Numbered from the stretch's first letter, positions 42,196 to 52,284 are shown. The stretch is DNA of 64,000 bases from Symbiodinium natans (GCA_905221605.1 CAJNDS010002246.1:1329929-1393928); one strand, 5' to 3'. A program made the numbers and translations. The notes: generated by a model from the letters alone, not told the origin.

Positions 42196-42292
42196 AAATC
42201 GCCTGCAGATTTGGTATGAAGATCTGGGCGGCATGTGCACAGGGGACCCATGGGTAGTTCTAGCTGGGTTAGAAGGAGTGTATCTGCAGCCA
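42196..42292 (+). CDS. Exon, possibly upstream part of the 42531 gene
   Basis: NRLQIWYEDLGGMCTGDPWV then VLAGLEGVYLQP and TAA, or spliced earlier at TGG|GTAGTT in phase 0, which would fit the phase-0 start at 42531. A TIR-like intron (42330-42420) lies between them. Confidence 0.4.
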
Positions 42293-42530
42293 TAATATCT
42301 GGTGTTGGGAACCTTATGTGGGGGTTTCCGAGATTAGGGGTATTTTATTGGGACCTCCTTATGATAAAGGAATCCTGCCATTTGGGTGTCTATATTAGGG
42401 GTCCCTTATTCTCGTAAACTCTCATTTGGGGTTCTTCAGACCCATGAAGCTTCAAGCAGGAAACTGGGCCCAAACCCTAAACCCTAAACTCTAGACCCTA
42501 AACCCGAAACCCTAAACCCTAAACCCTAAG

Positions 42531-43055
42531 CAAGTGGGCTTCAGGGCTCAGCAAGAAGCGGCCATGGCGATGCCTGCTGCTGTTGAGATCCTGCGTGACA
42601 GAGCAGCTCTGCCAGTTGAAGCCCAATCAGCGCTAATTTTGCGCCCGCAATGCCCCTATTTTGGAGGGTTTAGGGTTTAGGCTTTGGGCTTTAGGGTTTA
42701 GGGAGGTTACGTAGCCCACCATTCTGGGCAACTGTAGGGGGCTAAAGATCGGAGGAAGTTGTCCCGAGCTGAAGATGTCCTCGAAGTTGTATCTTGTCGG
42801 TCCTGCAACAGCACAAGCTATCAGAGCTACTAGGGCTATTGGGCTGAGAGCCTTGAAGCAAGGACGCAGAGTTGGCCCGTGTTCCCTTGTGTTAGGGTTT
42901 AGGTTCCCCTATCGGAAGCTCCTTTAAACCAAAAAGGGCACCCTTTGTATTCCTAGGTTACTCTTGTGGCTAACCCTAAACCCTAAGAGTACCTTGTCGA
43001 TGGCCGTCTTGTACTGCCGGATCCAAAACGAAAAATCCCCTACCGTTGTATGTGA
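42531..43055 (+). CDS. Three-exon gene end, unknown protein
   Basis: Exons 42531-42667, 42738-42874 and 42988-43055 join in phase (2+1, 1+2), giving about 113 residues ending at TGA 43053-43055. Reads VGFRAQQEAAMAMPAAVEIL ... CPYFGGGLKIGGSCPELKMS, KLYLVGPATAQAIRATRAIG, then RVEYLVDGRLVLPDPKRKIP. Intron 1 (70 bp) begins GTTTAGGG. Intron 2 begins GCCCGTG, the end of a family A1-like element, giving a GC donor. An upstream CCCTAAA array ends in CCCTAAG, used as acceptor. No family recognised; a small basic protein, perhaps organellar. Confidence 0.6.
42875..42987. mobile_element. Family A1-like introner with GC donor
   Basis: Intron 2 of the preceding gene. It shares TTCCCCTAT, AAAAGGGCACCCTTT and CCTAGGTTACT with family A1, and then ends in CCCTAAACCCTAAG. 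Its GCCC end acts as the splice donor. Confidence 0.6.
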
Positions 43056-43376
43056 GCCACTGTAAGCCGTTGTTGGGGGGGTCGGTGGCAGCTAGGGGTG
43101 GGGGTAGCATCGGATTCTGTAACACTGCGACATCCTATCCGAAAGAGATGTACCTGCTTGGGACGCCGCGACCGATTGTAGATTGTAGACCTTGGGCTCA
43201 ATAGTTCCATCAGATCTCACATTCCAGCCTCATCCGCCGGTTGGTTCCAAGCGCCTTGAACCCCAGATCATGAAGCCTCAAAGCTTGAACCTGACCCTGA
43301 AATCCTCAAACCTTGAGCCTGGGGCCCCTCAACTCAAGGGACTGAAGGAGGGACCCTTAGAAGGGAGGGTTACGAA

Positions 43377-43432
43377 GGGGTTTAGGGTTTAGGGTTTAGG
43401 GTTTAGGGTTTAGGGTTTAGGGTTTAGGGTGT
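43377..43432. repeat. TTTAGGG array
   Basis: About eight units. It follows a frame (43192-43380, SIVPSDLTFQPHPPVGSKRL...) that may be coding but has no firm borders. Confidence 0.9.
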
Positions 43433-43471
43433 TCCCCTCAGAGCCCTGTAGACGGCCGGCCCTGTGGTGCC

Positions 43472-43528
43472 ATGGGTTGCGCAAGCAGCTCTTCATCACG
43501 AGCCGCGGGCCGAGGTGCGGGGGCTTAG
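43472..43528 (+). CDS. Possible first exon with N-myristoylation motif
   Basis: ATG at 43472 reads MGCASSSSSRAAGRGAGA then TAG, with a possible donor before the stop. MGCASS is a typical N-myristoylation/palmitoylation start (Gly2, Cys3, Ser6). Downstream exons not identified. Confidence 0.35.
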   Translation: MGCASSSSSRAAGRGAGA

Positions 43529-43839
43529 AGGGCTTTTGGGGGGGTTTTGGAAGGTCCCCTAAACCCAAAAGCCTAGGGTTTTGAGGGCTCAGAGCCCTGG
43601 TGCTAGGGTTTAGGGTTTTAGGGTTTAGGGTTTAGGGTTTAGGGTTTAGATTTCAGGTTTCAGGTTTAGGGTTTAGGGTTTCAGGTTTAGGGTTCTGGGT
43701 TTAGGGTTTAAGGTTTAGGGTTCCCATGCTGAAGCCAGAGAACCCACTGAGGCTTTGACAGCCTCGCCAAAGTCTGCCCGGATGACATTTCGTTACCTGC
43801 GGCCTTGAAGGAGCAGGGTTCAAGGTTTCTTCTTGAGGG

Positions 43840-43965
43840 TTTAGGGTTTAGGATTTAGGGTTTAGGGTGTAGGGTTTAGGGTTGAGGGTTTAGGATTTAG
43901 GGTTTAGGGTTTAGGGTTGAGGGTTTAGGGTTTAGGGTTTAGGGTGTAGGGTTTAGGGTTGAGGG
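43840..43965. repeat. TTTAGGG array with higher-order pattern
   Basis: Units TTTAGGG, TTTAGGA, TGTAGGG and TTGAGGG recur in a fixed order roughly every 40-70 bases, suggesting duplication of a multi-unit block. Confidence 0.8.
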
Positions 43966-44154
43966 TTTTTGACATTCGGGGGCGCGTCCTGAAGCAGCGT
44001 TAGAATGGCCTGGACCCTCGCCCCACAGGCCGAAACCTCCCCCACAACTTGGAGGGTTTTTGGGGCTCCCGAGGCCTCAGGATCCCTAAACCCTAAACCC
44101 TAAACCCTAAACCCTAAACCCTAAACCCTAAACCCTAAACCCTAAACTTTGCAG

Positions 44155-44229
44155 GGTTTTCCGTCAGGATCGGGCTCGGGTCAAGGCAGACAAGAAGCTG
44201 GGCCTTGGGCCCAGTTCTTTGCCTGCAGG
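44155..44229 (+). CDS. Exon between CCCTAAA and TTTAGGG arrays
   Basis: After TTTGCAG: VFRQDRARVKADKKLGLGPS then SLPA, phase 2 at GTTTTTTTCGGG followed by an 11-unit TTTAGGG array (44249-44320). Upstream CCCTAAA array 44082-44148. A textbook case of the array-flanked exon. Unassigned. Confidence 0.5.
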
Positions 44230-44589
44230 GTTTTTTTCGGGTTTGGGGGTTTAGGGTTTAGGGTTTAGGGTTTAGGGTTTAGGGTTTAGGGTTTAGGGTT
44301 TAGGGTTTAGGGTTTAGGGTTTCGGATTGGCGGTGCACATTAATTATGCCCGAAGCTCTGAGGCCCGAAGCGTGGGTTTAGGGTTTAGGGTTTAGGGTTT
44401 TAGGGTTTCGGGTTTAGGGTTTAGGGGTTCGCGACGGCTCTGAATGGCTTGACTAAAAAACCCCGCTGCGAAGTCTCAAGCCCCAACACACCTGAATTCC
44501 CAAACCCTAAGCCCTAAATCCACTTCAAAGCCCAAGCCCCAGATCCGAGACCCCAATCCTTTCGTTTAGGGATGAGTGTTTTATGTGTT

Positions 44590-45670
44590 TTCGTGCTCGT
44601 GCTCGTGTGCGTGTGCGTGTGTGCGTCTGTGCGCGTGTGCGCGCGTGTGGGCGCGTGTGGGCGCGTGTGGGCGCGTGTGGGCACGTGTGGGCGCGTGTGG
44701 GCACGTGTGGGCGCGTGTGGGAGGGTGTGGGAGGGTGTGGGCGGGTGTGGGCGGGTGTGGGCGTGCGGGCGCGTGTGTGGGCGTGTGTGCACGTGTGTGC
44801 GCGTGTGTGCGCGTGTGTGCGCGTGTGTGCGCGTGTGTGCGCGTGTGTGCGTGTGTGTGCGCGAGTGTGCGCGTGTGTGCGCGCGTCTGCGCGTCTGTGC
44901 GTCTGTGCGTCTGTGCCTTCTGTGCCTTCTGTGCCTTCTGTGCCTTCTGTGCCTTCTGTGCCTTCTGTGCCTTCTGTGCCTTCTGTGCCTTCTGTGCCTT
45001 CTGTGCCTTCTGTGCGTCTGTGCGTCTGTGGGTGTCTGTGGGTGTGTGTGTGTGTGTGTGTGTGTGTGTTGTGTGTGTGTGTGTGTGTGTTTTGTGTGTT
45101 GTGTGTGTTTTGTGTGTTGTGTGTGTGTTGTGTGTGTTGTGTGTGATTGTGTGNNNNNNNNNNNNNNNNNNNNNNNNNNNNNNNNNNNNNNNNNNNNNNN
45201 NNNNNNNNNNNNNNNNNNNNNNNNNNNNNNNNNNNNNNNNNNNNNNNNNNNNNGTTGTGTGTTGTGTGTTGTGTGTTGTGTGTTGTGTGTTGTGTGTTGT
45301 GTGTTGTGGGTTGTGTGTTGTGTGTTGTGTGTTGTGTGTTGTGTGTTGTGTGTTGTGTGTTGTGTGTTGTGTGTCGTGTGTCGTGTGTCGTGTGTCGTGT
45401 GTCGTGTGTTGTGTGTCGTGTGTCGTGTGTTGTGTGTTGTGTGTTGTGTGTCGTGTGTCGTGTGTTGTGTGGTGTGTGTTGTGTTGTGGTGTGGTGTGGT
45501 GTGGTGTGTTGTGGTGTGGTGTGGTGTGTGTGTGGTGTGTTGTGTGTCGTGTGTTGTGTGTCGTGTGTCGTGTGTTGTGTGTCGTGTGTCGTGTGTTGTG
45601 TGTTGTGTGTTGTGTTGTGGTGTTGTGTGTTGTGTTGTGGTGTGGTGTGGTGTGTTGTGGTGTGGTGTGG
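44590..45670. repeat. GT-rich microsatellite block with CCTTCTGTG and GTGTT sub-arrays
   Basis: Ordered blocks: GTGTGGGCGC (44640-44760), GTGTGTGCGC (44770-44885), CCTTCTGTG 9-mers (about 44915-45015, 11 copies), GTGTGTGT (45030-45150), a gap, then GTGTT/GTGTC hexamer-like units (45254-45670). All very long frames here on both strands are repeat artefacts. Confidence 0.95.
45154..45253. other. Assembly gap of 100 N
   Basis: Exactly 100 N inside the microsatellite, a conventional gap size, so the true repeat length is unknown. Confidence 0.99.
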
Positions 45671-45723
45671 TGCACGTTTGTTCGTTGAGCCAGGGGTGTA
45701 ACACACCGCACCCAAACCTTAAG

Positions 45724-45800
45724 CTGTTCGAGGTCAGAATGTACGAGGCACAAAAGCCAGCAGCGGCGATTGCAGAGTCCCGAAGCAGGCCGAACCATGG
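45724..45800 (+). CDS. Exon, unknown protein
   Basis: LFEVRMYEAQKPAAAIAESR then SRPNH, phase 2 at GTTAGGG, followed by TTTAGGG units. Good composition. Confidence 0.45.
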
Positions 45801-45929
45801 GTTAGGGTTTAGGGCTTAGGGTTTAGGGTTTAAGCATGTAGCGGGGCTGGGGGTGGGGGTGGGGGTGGGCGTGGGGCGAAAGTGGGGTCCCTTTAACATG
45901 CCCAAAACTCGCATACTGTGTCAAGATGT

Positions 45930-46445
45930 GAACACGGCAGGCGTCATGTCACAAGCGTTCATGCCTTTGACGAGCATGCACCAAAACACTCGTGGTTGCA
46001 GTGTTTTGCTTCTTTGCACGACATACTTCACAAGGAGTTTCTGGAAGACACGATGTCACTAGCGTTCATCCTTTGGTGAACATGCCCAAAACACTGGAGT
46101 TGACGTCGTTCTAGCTCCCTGCCCAACATACTGCACCAAGATATGGAACAAGACGAGCCGTCATAAGCGTTCTTGTCGTTGGCGAACATGCCCACAATGC
46201 TGGCAGCTACAGTGTTCTACGTGTTCTTTCATAACTCAAAACATGTTGAACAAGGATTTTTGACGTTTCTGGAACACGACACGCTGTCACGAGCATCCAT
46301 TCCTTTGGTGATCTTGCCCAAAACGGTTGTTTTCTGCGATTCTGCCCCTTCGTCCAAAATGCTGCACAAGAATGTTTGACGCTTCTAGAACACGACGTGC
46401 TGTCACAAGCGTTCATGCCTTTCGTGTACATGGCTCGTGAAATGT
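45930..46445. repeat. Degenerate tandem repeat of about 105-126 bp
   Basis: The motif TGTCACAAGCGTTCATGCCT (variants) starts near 45945, 46053, 46160, 46285 and 46401. Each copy is followed by a GAACATGCCCAAAAC-like segment and, later, ACGTTTCTGGAACACGAC-like sequence. About 4.5 copies, 70-85 percent alike by eye. No stable reading frame. Confidence 0.8.
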
Positions 46446-46738
46446 TCTTCGTGTTCAACTACTCGCGAGTCCCTTTCGAGAAACACACTCTCTTCGTCAT
46501 GTAATCTTCCAAAATCGCTACACCTGCCATCATTTCAAGCATCCAACCTAGCCCCCAAGTCCTTCCCGTAAAAGGAATGCCCCCCCCCCCCCCTCCCCCT
46601 CCCTCCCCCGCACCATTCAGCATTGTTTCTGACGATGGTTTTCTGCCGTATATGCTGGTGTGTTGAAGGACATGAAGCACCGTCCTCAGCACTGTCTTCA
46701 ATCCTCGCAAGTGTTTTTTTGGCAAATTCGTGACTCAG

Positions 46739-46800
46739 TTCCCGAGATCGTTTAAAGAGGATGCGGCTGGGCGCCCCGAGCTCCTGAGCACAGTCTGCAG
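46739..46800 (+). CDS. Exon, unknown protein
   Basis: FPRSFKEDAAGRPELLSTVC then R split, phase 2 at GTACTG. The next exon may start at 46929 (phase-matched, Cys-rich: LQTSGCSKWCRAKCQDACAD) or at 46912 in another frame (FGAQDCEFADFWVFKVVP). I cannot choose. Confidence 0.45.
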
Positions 46801-47179
46801 GTACTGTCTGAGGGAGATGGTTTTATTTTGATGTGTTTACATTGCATATTTTATTCTGTTATATTATGGAACAAAGATATAATTTTCTGCATTGTACATG
46901 ACATATTATAAGTTCGGCGCACAGGACTGTGAATTTGCAGACTTCTGGGTGTTCAAAGTGGTGCCGTGCCAAGTGCCAAGACGCTTGTGCAGATCACCCT
47001 CCCAAGCCCCAGTTGAGCCCTAAACCCTTAAACCCTTAAACCCCTACATCCCTAAACCCCTAAACTACTAAACCCATAAACCCTGAACCCCTAAACCCCT
47101 AAACCCTAAATCCCTAAACCATGAACCCCTGTCAACCCCTATCAGCCCCGAAACCCTTAAACCCTAAACCCCTAAAAAG

Positions 47180-47244
47180 CTGCCACGAGGTGCGAAACAA
47201 AGTTCGGAGCTTTCAGTCTTGGAACTCGGAGACCTGGCATCTCG
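47180..47244 (+). CDS. Exon, unknown protein
   Basis: CHEVRNKVRSFQSWNSETWH then L, phase 1 at GTAGAC, after a CCCTAAA-type array ending AAAAAG. Confidence 0.4.
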
Positions 47245-47449
47245 GTAGACTCAGAATTCCCCCCCCCCCCCCCCCAGCTTACATCATTTTAGGGTTTAGG
47301 GCTTAGGGTTTAGGGTTTAGGGTTAAGGTTTAGAGTCTAGGGTTTAGGGCTTAGGGTTTAGGGTTAGGGTTTAGGTTCAAGGGTCTAGGGTTTAGGTTAT
47401 GGTTCGGTATTTGGGGTTCAGGGCTGGATTGCTGTTATCTACTTTAGAG

Positions 47450-47524
47450 CAGCAAAGGCGAATCTACTTGCTAGATCCCTTTCTCGTGGGTCTGGCAGAG
47501 TTCCACGCGTGTTCCGCCGACTGG
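47450..47524 (+). CDS. Exon, unknown protein
   Basis: QQRRIYLLDPFLVGLAEFHA then CSADW, ending at G-rich GTTTCTG where a family G TIR-like piece begins. May belong to the following gene. Confidence 0.45.
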
Positions 47525-47790
47525 GGGGTTTCTGAAAACAGGGATACCCTTTCTGGGGAGCCCTAAACCCTAAACCCTAAACCCTAAACCCTAAACCCTA
47601 AACCCTAAACGTCCCCCGAAAGGAGATTCGATTCTTTTTGCATGTAGAAGGGGTACCCCTGTCTTGGGAAATGCCCACTTTGAGACATGGACTTCAGGGG
47701 TTTGAGAGGTGAGGGTTCCCTAAACCCTAAACCCTAAACCCTAAACCCTAAACCCTTATACGGGTTTAGGGGGTTCCTTTCCTGGCCAAG

Positions 47791-48508
47791 GCAGGATGCG
47801 CCAACAGGCGTCGCCTTGAGCCCAACCCGCGAAGATCACGCTGCTCGCATGCCAGGAGTCATTGTGCATTCAGGGTTTAGGGTTTAGGGTTTAGGGTTTA
47901 GGGTTTAGGGTTTAGGGTTTAGGGTTTAGGGTTGCGCAGGGCTTAATTCGGGAAGATTAGGGGCATTTTAGGCCTTCACGTACATAGTGTTAGACCCTAA
48001 ACCCCTAAACCCTAAACCCTAAACCCTAAAAGTGGCTTTAGGGGTTTTTAGGAGGTTTAGGGTCGAGTTGGAGAACCTTTCTTCAGGGGGAGTGCCAGGA
48101 AGAAGGGAAGACGCCAAGCCGGAATTCGAGGGTGCGTCACGGCATTCTATCCCTAAACCCTAAACCCTTCTGTACCCCCTAAACCCTTAATCGCCTAAAC
48201 CCTAAACCCTAAACCCTAAACCCTAAACCCTAAACCCATCTGAGCCGGGCCTCCAAGGATCGACATGTGAAGAAGGTTAGCGCCTTCTTGCACAAGGAGG
48301 GGGGTTTTCCGAAATTAGGGGCACCCTTCTTGGGGCCCGAAGGAGTTTAGGGTTTAGGGTTTAGGGTTAAGGGTTTAGAGTTTAGGGTTGAGGGTTGAGG
48401 GTTGAGGGTTGAGGGTATAAAAGGGGTACCCCTGGGGGAAGCACCCAGGTGGACATGGCGCCTAAGGGCTTCGAGAAGATGATCAAGAGCCGACGGCGTT
48501 TGGTCTAG
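47791..48508 (+). CDS. Three-exon gene end, basic protein
   Basis: Exons 47791-47874 (APTGVALSPTREDHAARMPG...), 48245-48296 (RASKDRHVKKVSAFLHK) and 48449-48508 (VDMAPKGFEKMIKSRRRLV then TAG). The first junction is 2+1 with a GTTTAGGG donor. The second works only with a GA donor (AAG|GAGGGG), which dinoflagellates do use, so it is less certain. Lys/Arg-rich C-terminus. Unassigned. Confidence 0.45.
48297..48448. mobile_element. Family G introner-like intron
   Basis: GGGGTTTTCCGAAATTAGGG...GGGGTACCCCTGGGGGAAGC. Similar GTACCC / GGGAAA ends occur at 47525-47690, 49725-49805 and 49955-50050. A TTTAGGG array lies inside. Confidence 0.5.
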
Positions 48509-49121
48509 GGGTCTAGGGTTTTGGATTTTGATTTTCCTACGCGCCCCCCCTTGGGACGCGCGCGAGGCTCCGCAAGAAGGCGCAGTCGATCTCCGTCCCC
48601 CCGAAAGCATGCCGGACACGCCCTTTGGACATTTTGGATTTCCCCTTACTGGGTTTACGAGGCTCATATTCAGGAATAATTTTCTGAGGGCGTTAAGGGC
48701 CGGACAGGCTGTTCATCGGCTTTTTGCCAACACCCCGAGGCAATGGATATTCCCTTATATGGTCCCTGGATAAAACCCCCCAAAACACTGTTCTACTTAT
48801 GAAGGCCCCTATATTACCGTGCTTCGAGGACAGCTTCATAGCCTGTCCATTTTCCCTAGCCCTTTAGTGTCCCTGATTAGCTAGCTTCCCACCCCTCCAC
48901 CGAACGACCCTTCAGTTCTTCGAGTTTCTCACTCGTTTCGGGGCGGGGAGAAACACGTTAACTCCCAGCGTGTCGATCTAAAGCTTGCAGCAGCTTGCTG
49001 TTCGTCTAGGAATCCACACAGGGAGGGTACCCTAAACCCCTCAACCCCTAAACCCCTAAACCCTAAACCCTCAATCCCCCCAAAGAGGGCCCCATGAGCT
49101 TCAACAGATAGGTTTGGCTTT

Positions 49122-49198
49122 TCCAGAGCTGGCCGGGGGTGCTGAGACGACATTTTTGCATGGCCAGGTCCCGCTTCTTGGTCCCTGCAGTTGCACGA
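49122..49198 (+). CDS. Exon before family L element copy 3
   Basis: SWPGVLRRHFCMARSRFLVP then AVAR. It ends near the element at 49200-49283, after which another frame (LREM / MQALRDVVRASGFGCRLKRL) may continue. Minus-strand frames are also open. Confidence 0.35.
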
Positions 49199-49199
49199 T

Positions 49200-49283
49200 T
49201 TCCCCCTTTGGGAGTTTTTTTTGTTCATAAAAAAAGCCCAAGAGGATATTAAGAATAATACTTTTTATTAAGGTTCTAAGGGG
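49200..49283. repeat. Family L element, copy 3
   Basis: TTCCCCCTTTGGGAGTTTTT ... TTAAGGTTCTAAGGGG, like 288-371 and 29081-29166. Confidence 0.6.
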
Positions 49284-49407
49284 AAGAGTGCAAGCTCTGA
49301 GAGATGTTGTGAGAGCTTCGGGTTTCGGGTGCAGGCTCAAACGACTGATGTCCATCCGCCTTATAAATCAGAATTATTCAACAACAGCATTCAGCATCAA
49401 TATGTAT

Positions 49408-49431
49408 CTGTATATATATATATATATATAT

Positions 49432-49516
<85 letters not shown>

Positions 49517-49560
49517 TTATTTATTTATTTATTTATTCATTTGTTTATGTATATATTTAC
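49408..49560. repeat. TA run then TTTA microsatellite
   Basis: TA run 49411-49432, then about 27 TTTA units to 49545, decaying to 49600. Confidence 0.95.
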
Positions 49561-49637
49561 TTATTCATGTATTTATTTAGGTATTTACGTACTGTTTATA
49601 CATGTTATTCCACTCGCTGATGATGAACTGATACCAG

Positions 49638-50162
49638 GTCATTTTCTGCCCGAGGCTTCTTACTTTCCAATCAGGCTTCATCGCATCAGCTGCGAGGTGG
49701 ATGAACACGTTTACGCCCGTATACGGGGGGTTTCCGACCCTTTAAGGGGAGTCCGTTCTATTTGGGGTAGACAAGGGGGGCACCCCTATGTTGCGAAATG
49801 CCCCGAAATCCCATATGCCGTTGTGGGAATATCACAGACAGGCAGAGCAACTGCAGCTGCATGGACAAGACGCTCTTTTTTCTCTGAGCGGCAGCATGAT
49901 TTTACCCGCTGCCCAAGACGAGATCGCTGCAGACCCTTGAAGGCGCAGATGGCGCTTTCCGAAAATAGGGGTACCCTTCTTGGGGGGGTCCCTTTAAGGG
50001 GATTCTATTCTATTTGGGGTTTCAAAGGGGTACCCTTATTTTGGGAAAATCCCAAATCAACCCGAATTTTAAGTCTTCTGCGTGACCTTGTCTGACCTTC
50101 AGGCAGTTGCCGAGTGCGGCATTTGCATATTTCCCCGCGGCAAGGACCCCAACACCCCTTGA
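49638..50162 (+). CDS. Three-exon gene end, unknown protein
   Basis: Exons 49638-about 49729 (HFLPEASYFPIRLHRISCEV then DEHVYARIRG), 49838-about 49925 (QAEQLQLHGQDALFSLSGSM then ILPAAQDEI) and 50103-50162 (AVAECGICIFPRGKDPNTP then TGA). The second junction works with a GC donor in phase 0. The first does not close in phase with a canonical donor, so an indel or other donor is possible. Introns hold family G TIR-like sequence. Confidence 0.45.
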
Positions 50163-50365
50163 CCCTTGACTAAACCCTCATGATTTATTGAGTGTTCCTG
50201 GATGAAGGGGGAAGGTCGCGCAGTGTGTGCCCTTTGGCCGGTTGCATTCGCAGCGCCCCTTTTCCAGCCCGGAGAGCCTTTGTTTTAGTGTACCAAAGAA
50301 GGGTCACAATAAAGGGTCATAGTGTAGAGCAACCCCCCATGGAGTCGAAGATTTCTCCAATGAAG

Positions 50366-50430
50366 GGGTTTAGGGTTTAGGGTTTAGGGTTTAGGGTTTA
50401 GGGTTTAGGGTTTAGGGTTTAGGGTTTAGG
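50366..50430. repeat. TTTAGGG array
   Basis: Nine units, directly upstream of the exon 50439-50570. Confidence 0.95.
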
Positions 50431-50438
50431 GCCCAGAG

Positions 50439-50570
50439 AGGGTGCTTATGGCCGGGCATGTCATCCACGCGCTGAAAGCGCCACCATTTTTATCCCTGAG
50501 CGCATCAGAGAGGCATCATCTGCATGAAGTTGAGAGTGTTTTGAGGGTTGTGAATACCCTCCCAACATGA
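50439..50570 (+). CDS. Terminal exon, unknown protein
   Basis: RVLMAGHVIHALKAPPFLSL, SASERHHLHEVESVLRVVNT then LPT and TGA (50568-50570). The AG acceptor lies in CCCAGAG after the TTTAGGG array. Confidence 0.5.
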   Translation, partial: RVLMAGHVIHALKAPPFLSLSASERHHLHEVESVLRVVNTLPT

Positions 50571-50843
50571 TATAAAGAAAGCAGTCGCTAAGACATAGAC
50601 AGATGACCATATGGACCATCTGCAATATCTAACAGTACTACTATGTAAGACTATATATCAGTACACCACAATACATCAAAATACATATCAGTACATGGAC
50701 CCAACCATATACGCAGCACTACATAGCAAATAGTAGTATATAAAAGCATCAATGCACGAAAGCCCGCTAAATTTCATGAATGTGTCATTTTTAGCTGGGG
50801 ATGTCGTGCGGTCACCTAACTGTGCCTGTGCGAGATTTTGCAG

Positions 50844-50987
50844 GTGGTTTCCACAGCTTTCGCTAGGGGTCCGTTGAGCTGCTGTTGCAAGCAGCCAGGT
50901 TCTCGCTTTTTCTTGCTCGATGAAATGACGCCTTTTCGGACCCCTATCTTCAGCAACGCCCATTGTGGGATGAAAGCAGCTCTGTAA
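50844..50987 (+). CDS. Terminal exon, unknown protein
   Basis: After TTTTGCAG: VVSTAFARGPLSCCCKQPGS, RFFLLDEMTPFRTPIFSNAH then CGMKAAL and TAA. A 102-codon minus frame overlaps (50688-50996), but the clean acceptor favours +. Confidence 0.5.
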   Translation: MVSTAFARGPLSCCCKQPGSRFFLLDEMTPFRTPIFSNAHCGMKAAL

Positions 50988-51035
50988 TCTGTGCAATTTG
51001 GGGTGTAGAGTTTAGGGCTTGCGTTTTCCCCTTGC

Positions 51036-51616
51036 TTACAGGGTTGAAGTGGTCTTGCAGTGAGCAACGTGCAGAGAATGCTTCAACCGGCATTTGCCGA
51101 ATGTGTTTAATGCCGCTGAGAGCCATGTGGCTGCGAGCTTGGCGCTTGCCGATTTTGTCCCTTTTGAGAAGTTTGTGGGTTGGACTGCTTGAACAAGGGT
51201 GATGAAGCCTTCATGGATCATGGCTCTTTGCGCTTCTTGACGTGATTTAAGCCTCAGAGGCAGGCAGGTTCGAGTCTCGACGAGTGCGCGGAAGGATCTG
51301 TAGAGCCAGCTCGCGGAACGTTGAAGTCCAATTGCAAGGCAGCACAGTCCTTCCAGATCCCGACGCTGGGAGTGCATGCATACCCGAGGGCCTTTCGGAA
51401 GCTATGAATTTGCTGCGCGCAGCTCATCTGACATATGTTAAATACACTCAGGTGCATGAGCAAGTTTAGGGTGAAGACATAGCAGGATCTGAGAAACACG
51501 GCCAACGGAATTACATGCACCGGCCGTCGGTGTAGTTCGTTGGGACTCCCCGCACACGCCACAATCTTGTGAATCCTCGGACAGTCGGAGAAAAAACACT
51601 CTCGAGTGCAATGCAT
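51036..51616 (-). CDS. Overlapping minus-strand frames, doubtful
   Basis: 51036-51377 (113 codons, ...TLVQAVQPTNFSKGTKSASA) and 51254-51616 (120 codons) overlap in two frames. This could be a decayed element. No family recognised. Confidence 0.2.
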
Positions 51617-52284
51617 CCTCCTCGCGCTTGTTGTGTGCCACTTCAGGGGTTTAACTTCGGGATTCGATACTCAATCTCCTCAGGGACGACCCCAAACTAA
51701 GCCCTACATCTCTCAACCCTATCCCCTGACCTCCGACACCAACTTTCTGCATGTGGTTTAGGGTTTAGGGTTTAGGTGCAGTAGAACAACGCAAGTTTGT
51801 TTCCTCCACATCATTCTGTCCTCACAGAAGATATGTACACTAGCAAGAAATGTAACAAATGTATTTGCATAATAGCCGTCACAATATCATAATGTGTTAA
51901 TGGTTGCTGAATCTGTTGCAGGGAGCGGTTCGAAAGAAACAAGGGTTTTCAAGTTGACACTTAATTACGTGCCGTAGTGTGCGTTCACAGCTGCTGCAGC
52001 ACGCTCTTACTTTTCGCAAGATGCTGAGTGGGGTTTTGCCAAAGGCGGGGTCCCACCCCGACACCCTTGTCCCCAAACCCTGAACCCTCAACCCCCAACG
52101 ATAAGTGATCTCCTGAAGCCCTGACCATCCCCAAACTCTTAACATTCCCGCACCCTAAACCCCCTGAACCCTAGGCCCTAAAGCCTTAAACCCAAACCTT
52201 AAACACAATTAATGCAAGCCCCAAGCCTTCTAGTTAAAAAGGGACACTAAATCCAATATGCGTCTACCACATATGCTGAGTTGC

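Noticed and set aside
44514-45819. Very long open frames (up to 415 codons) on both strands
   Set aside because: They lie wholly in GT-rich microsatellite and cross a 100-N gap; every frame is open because of the repeat.
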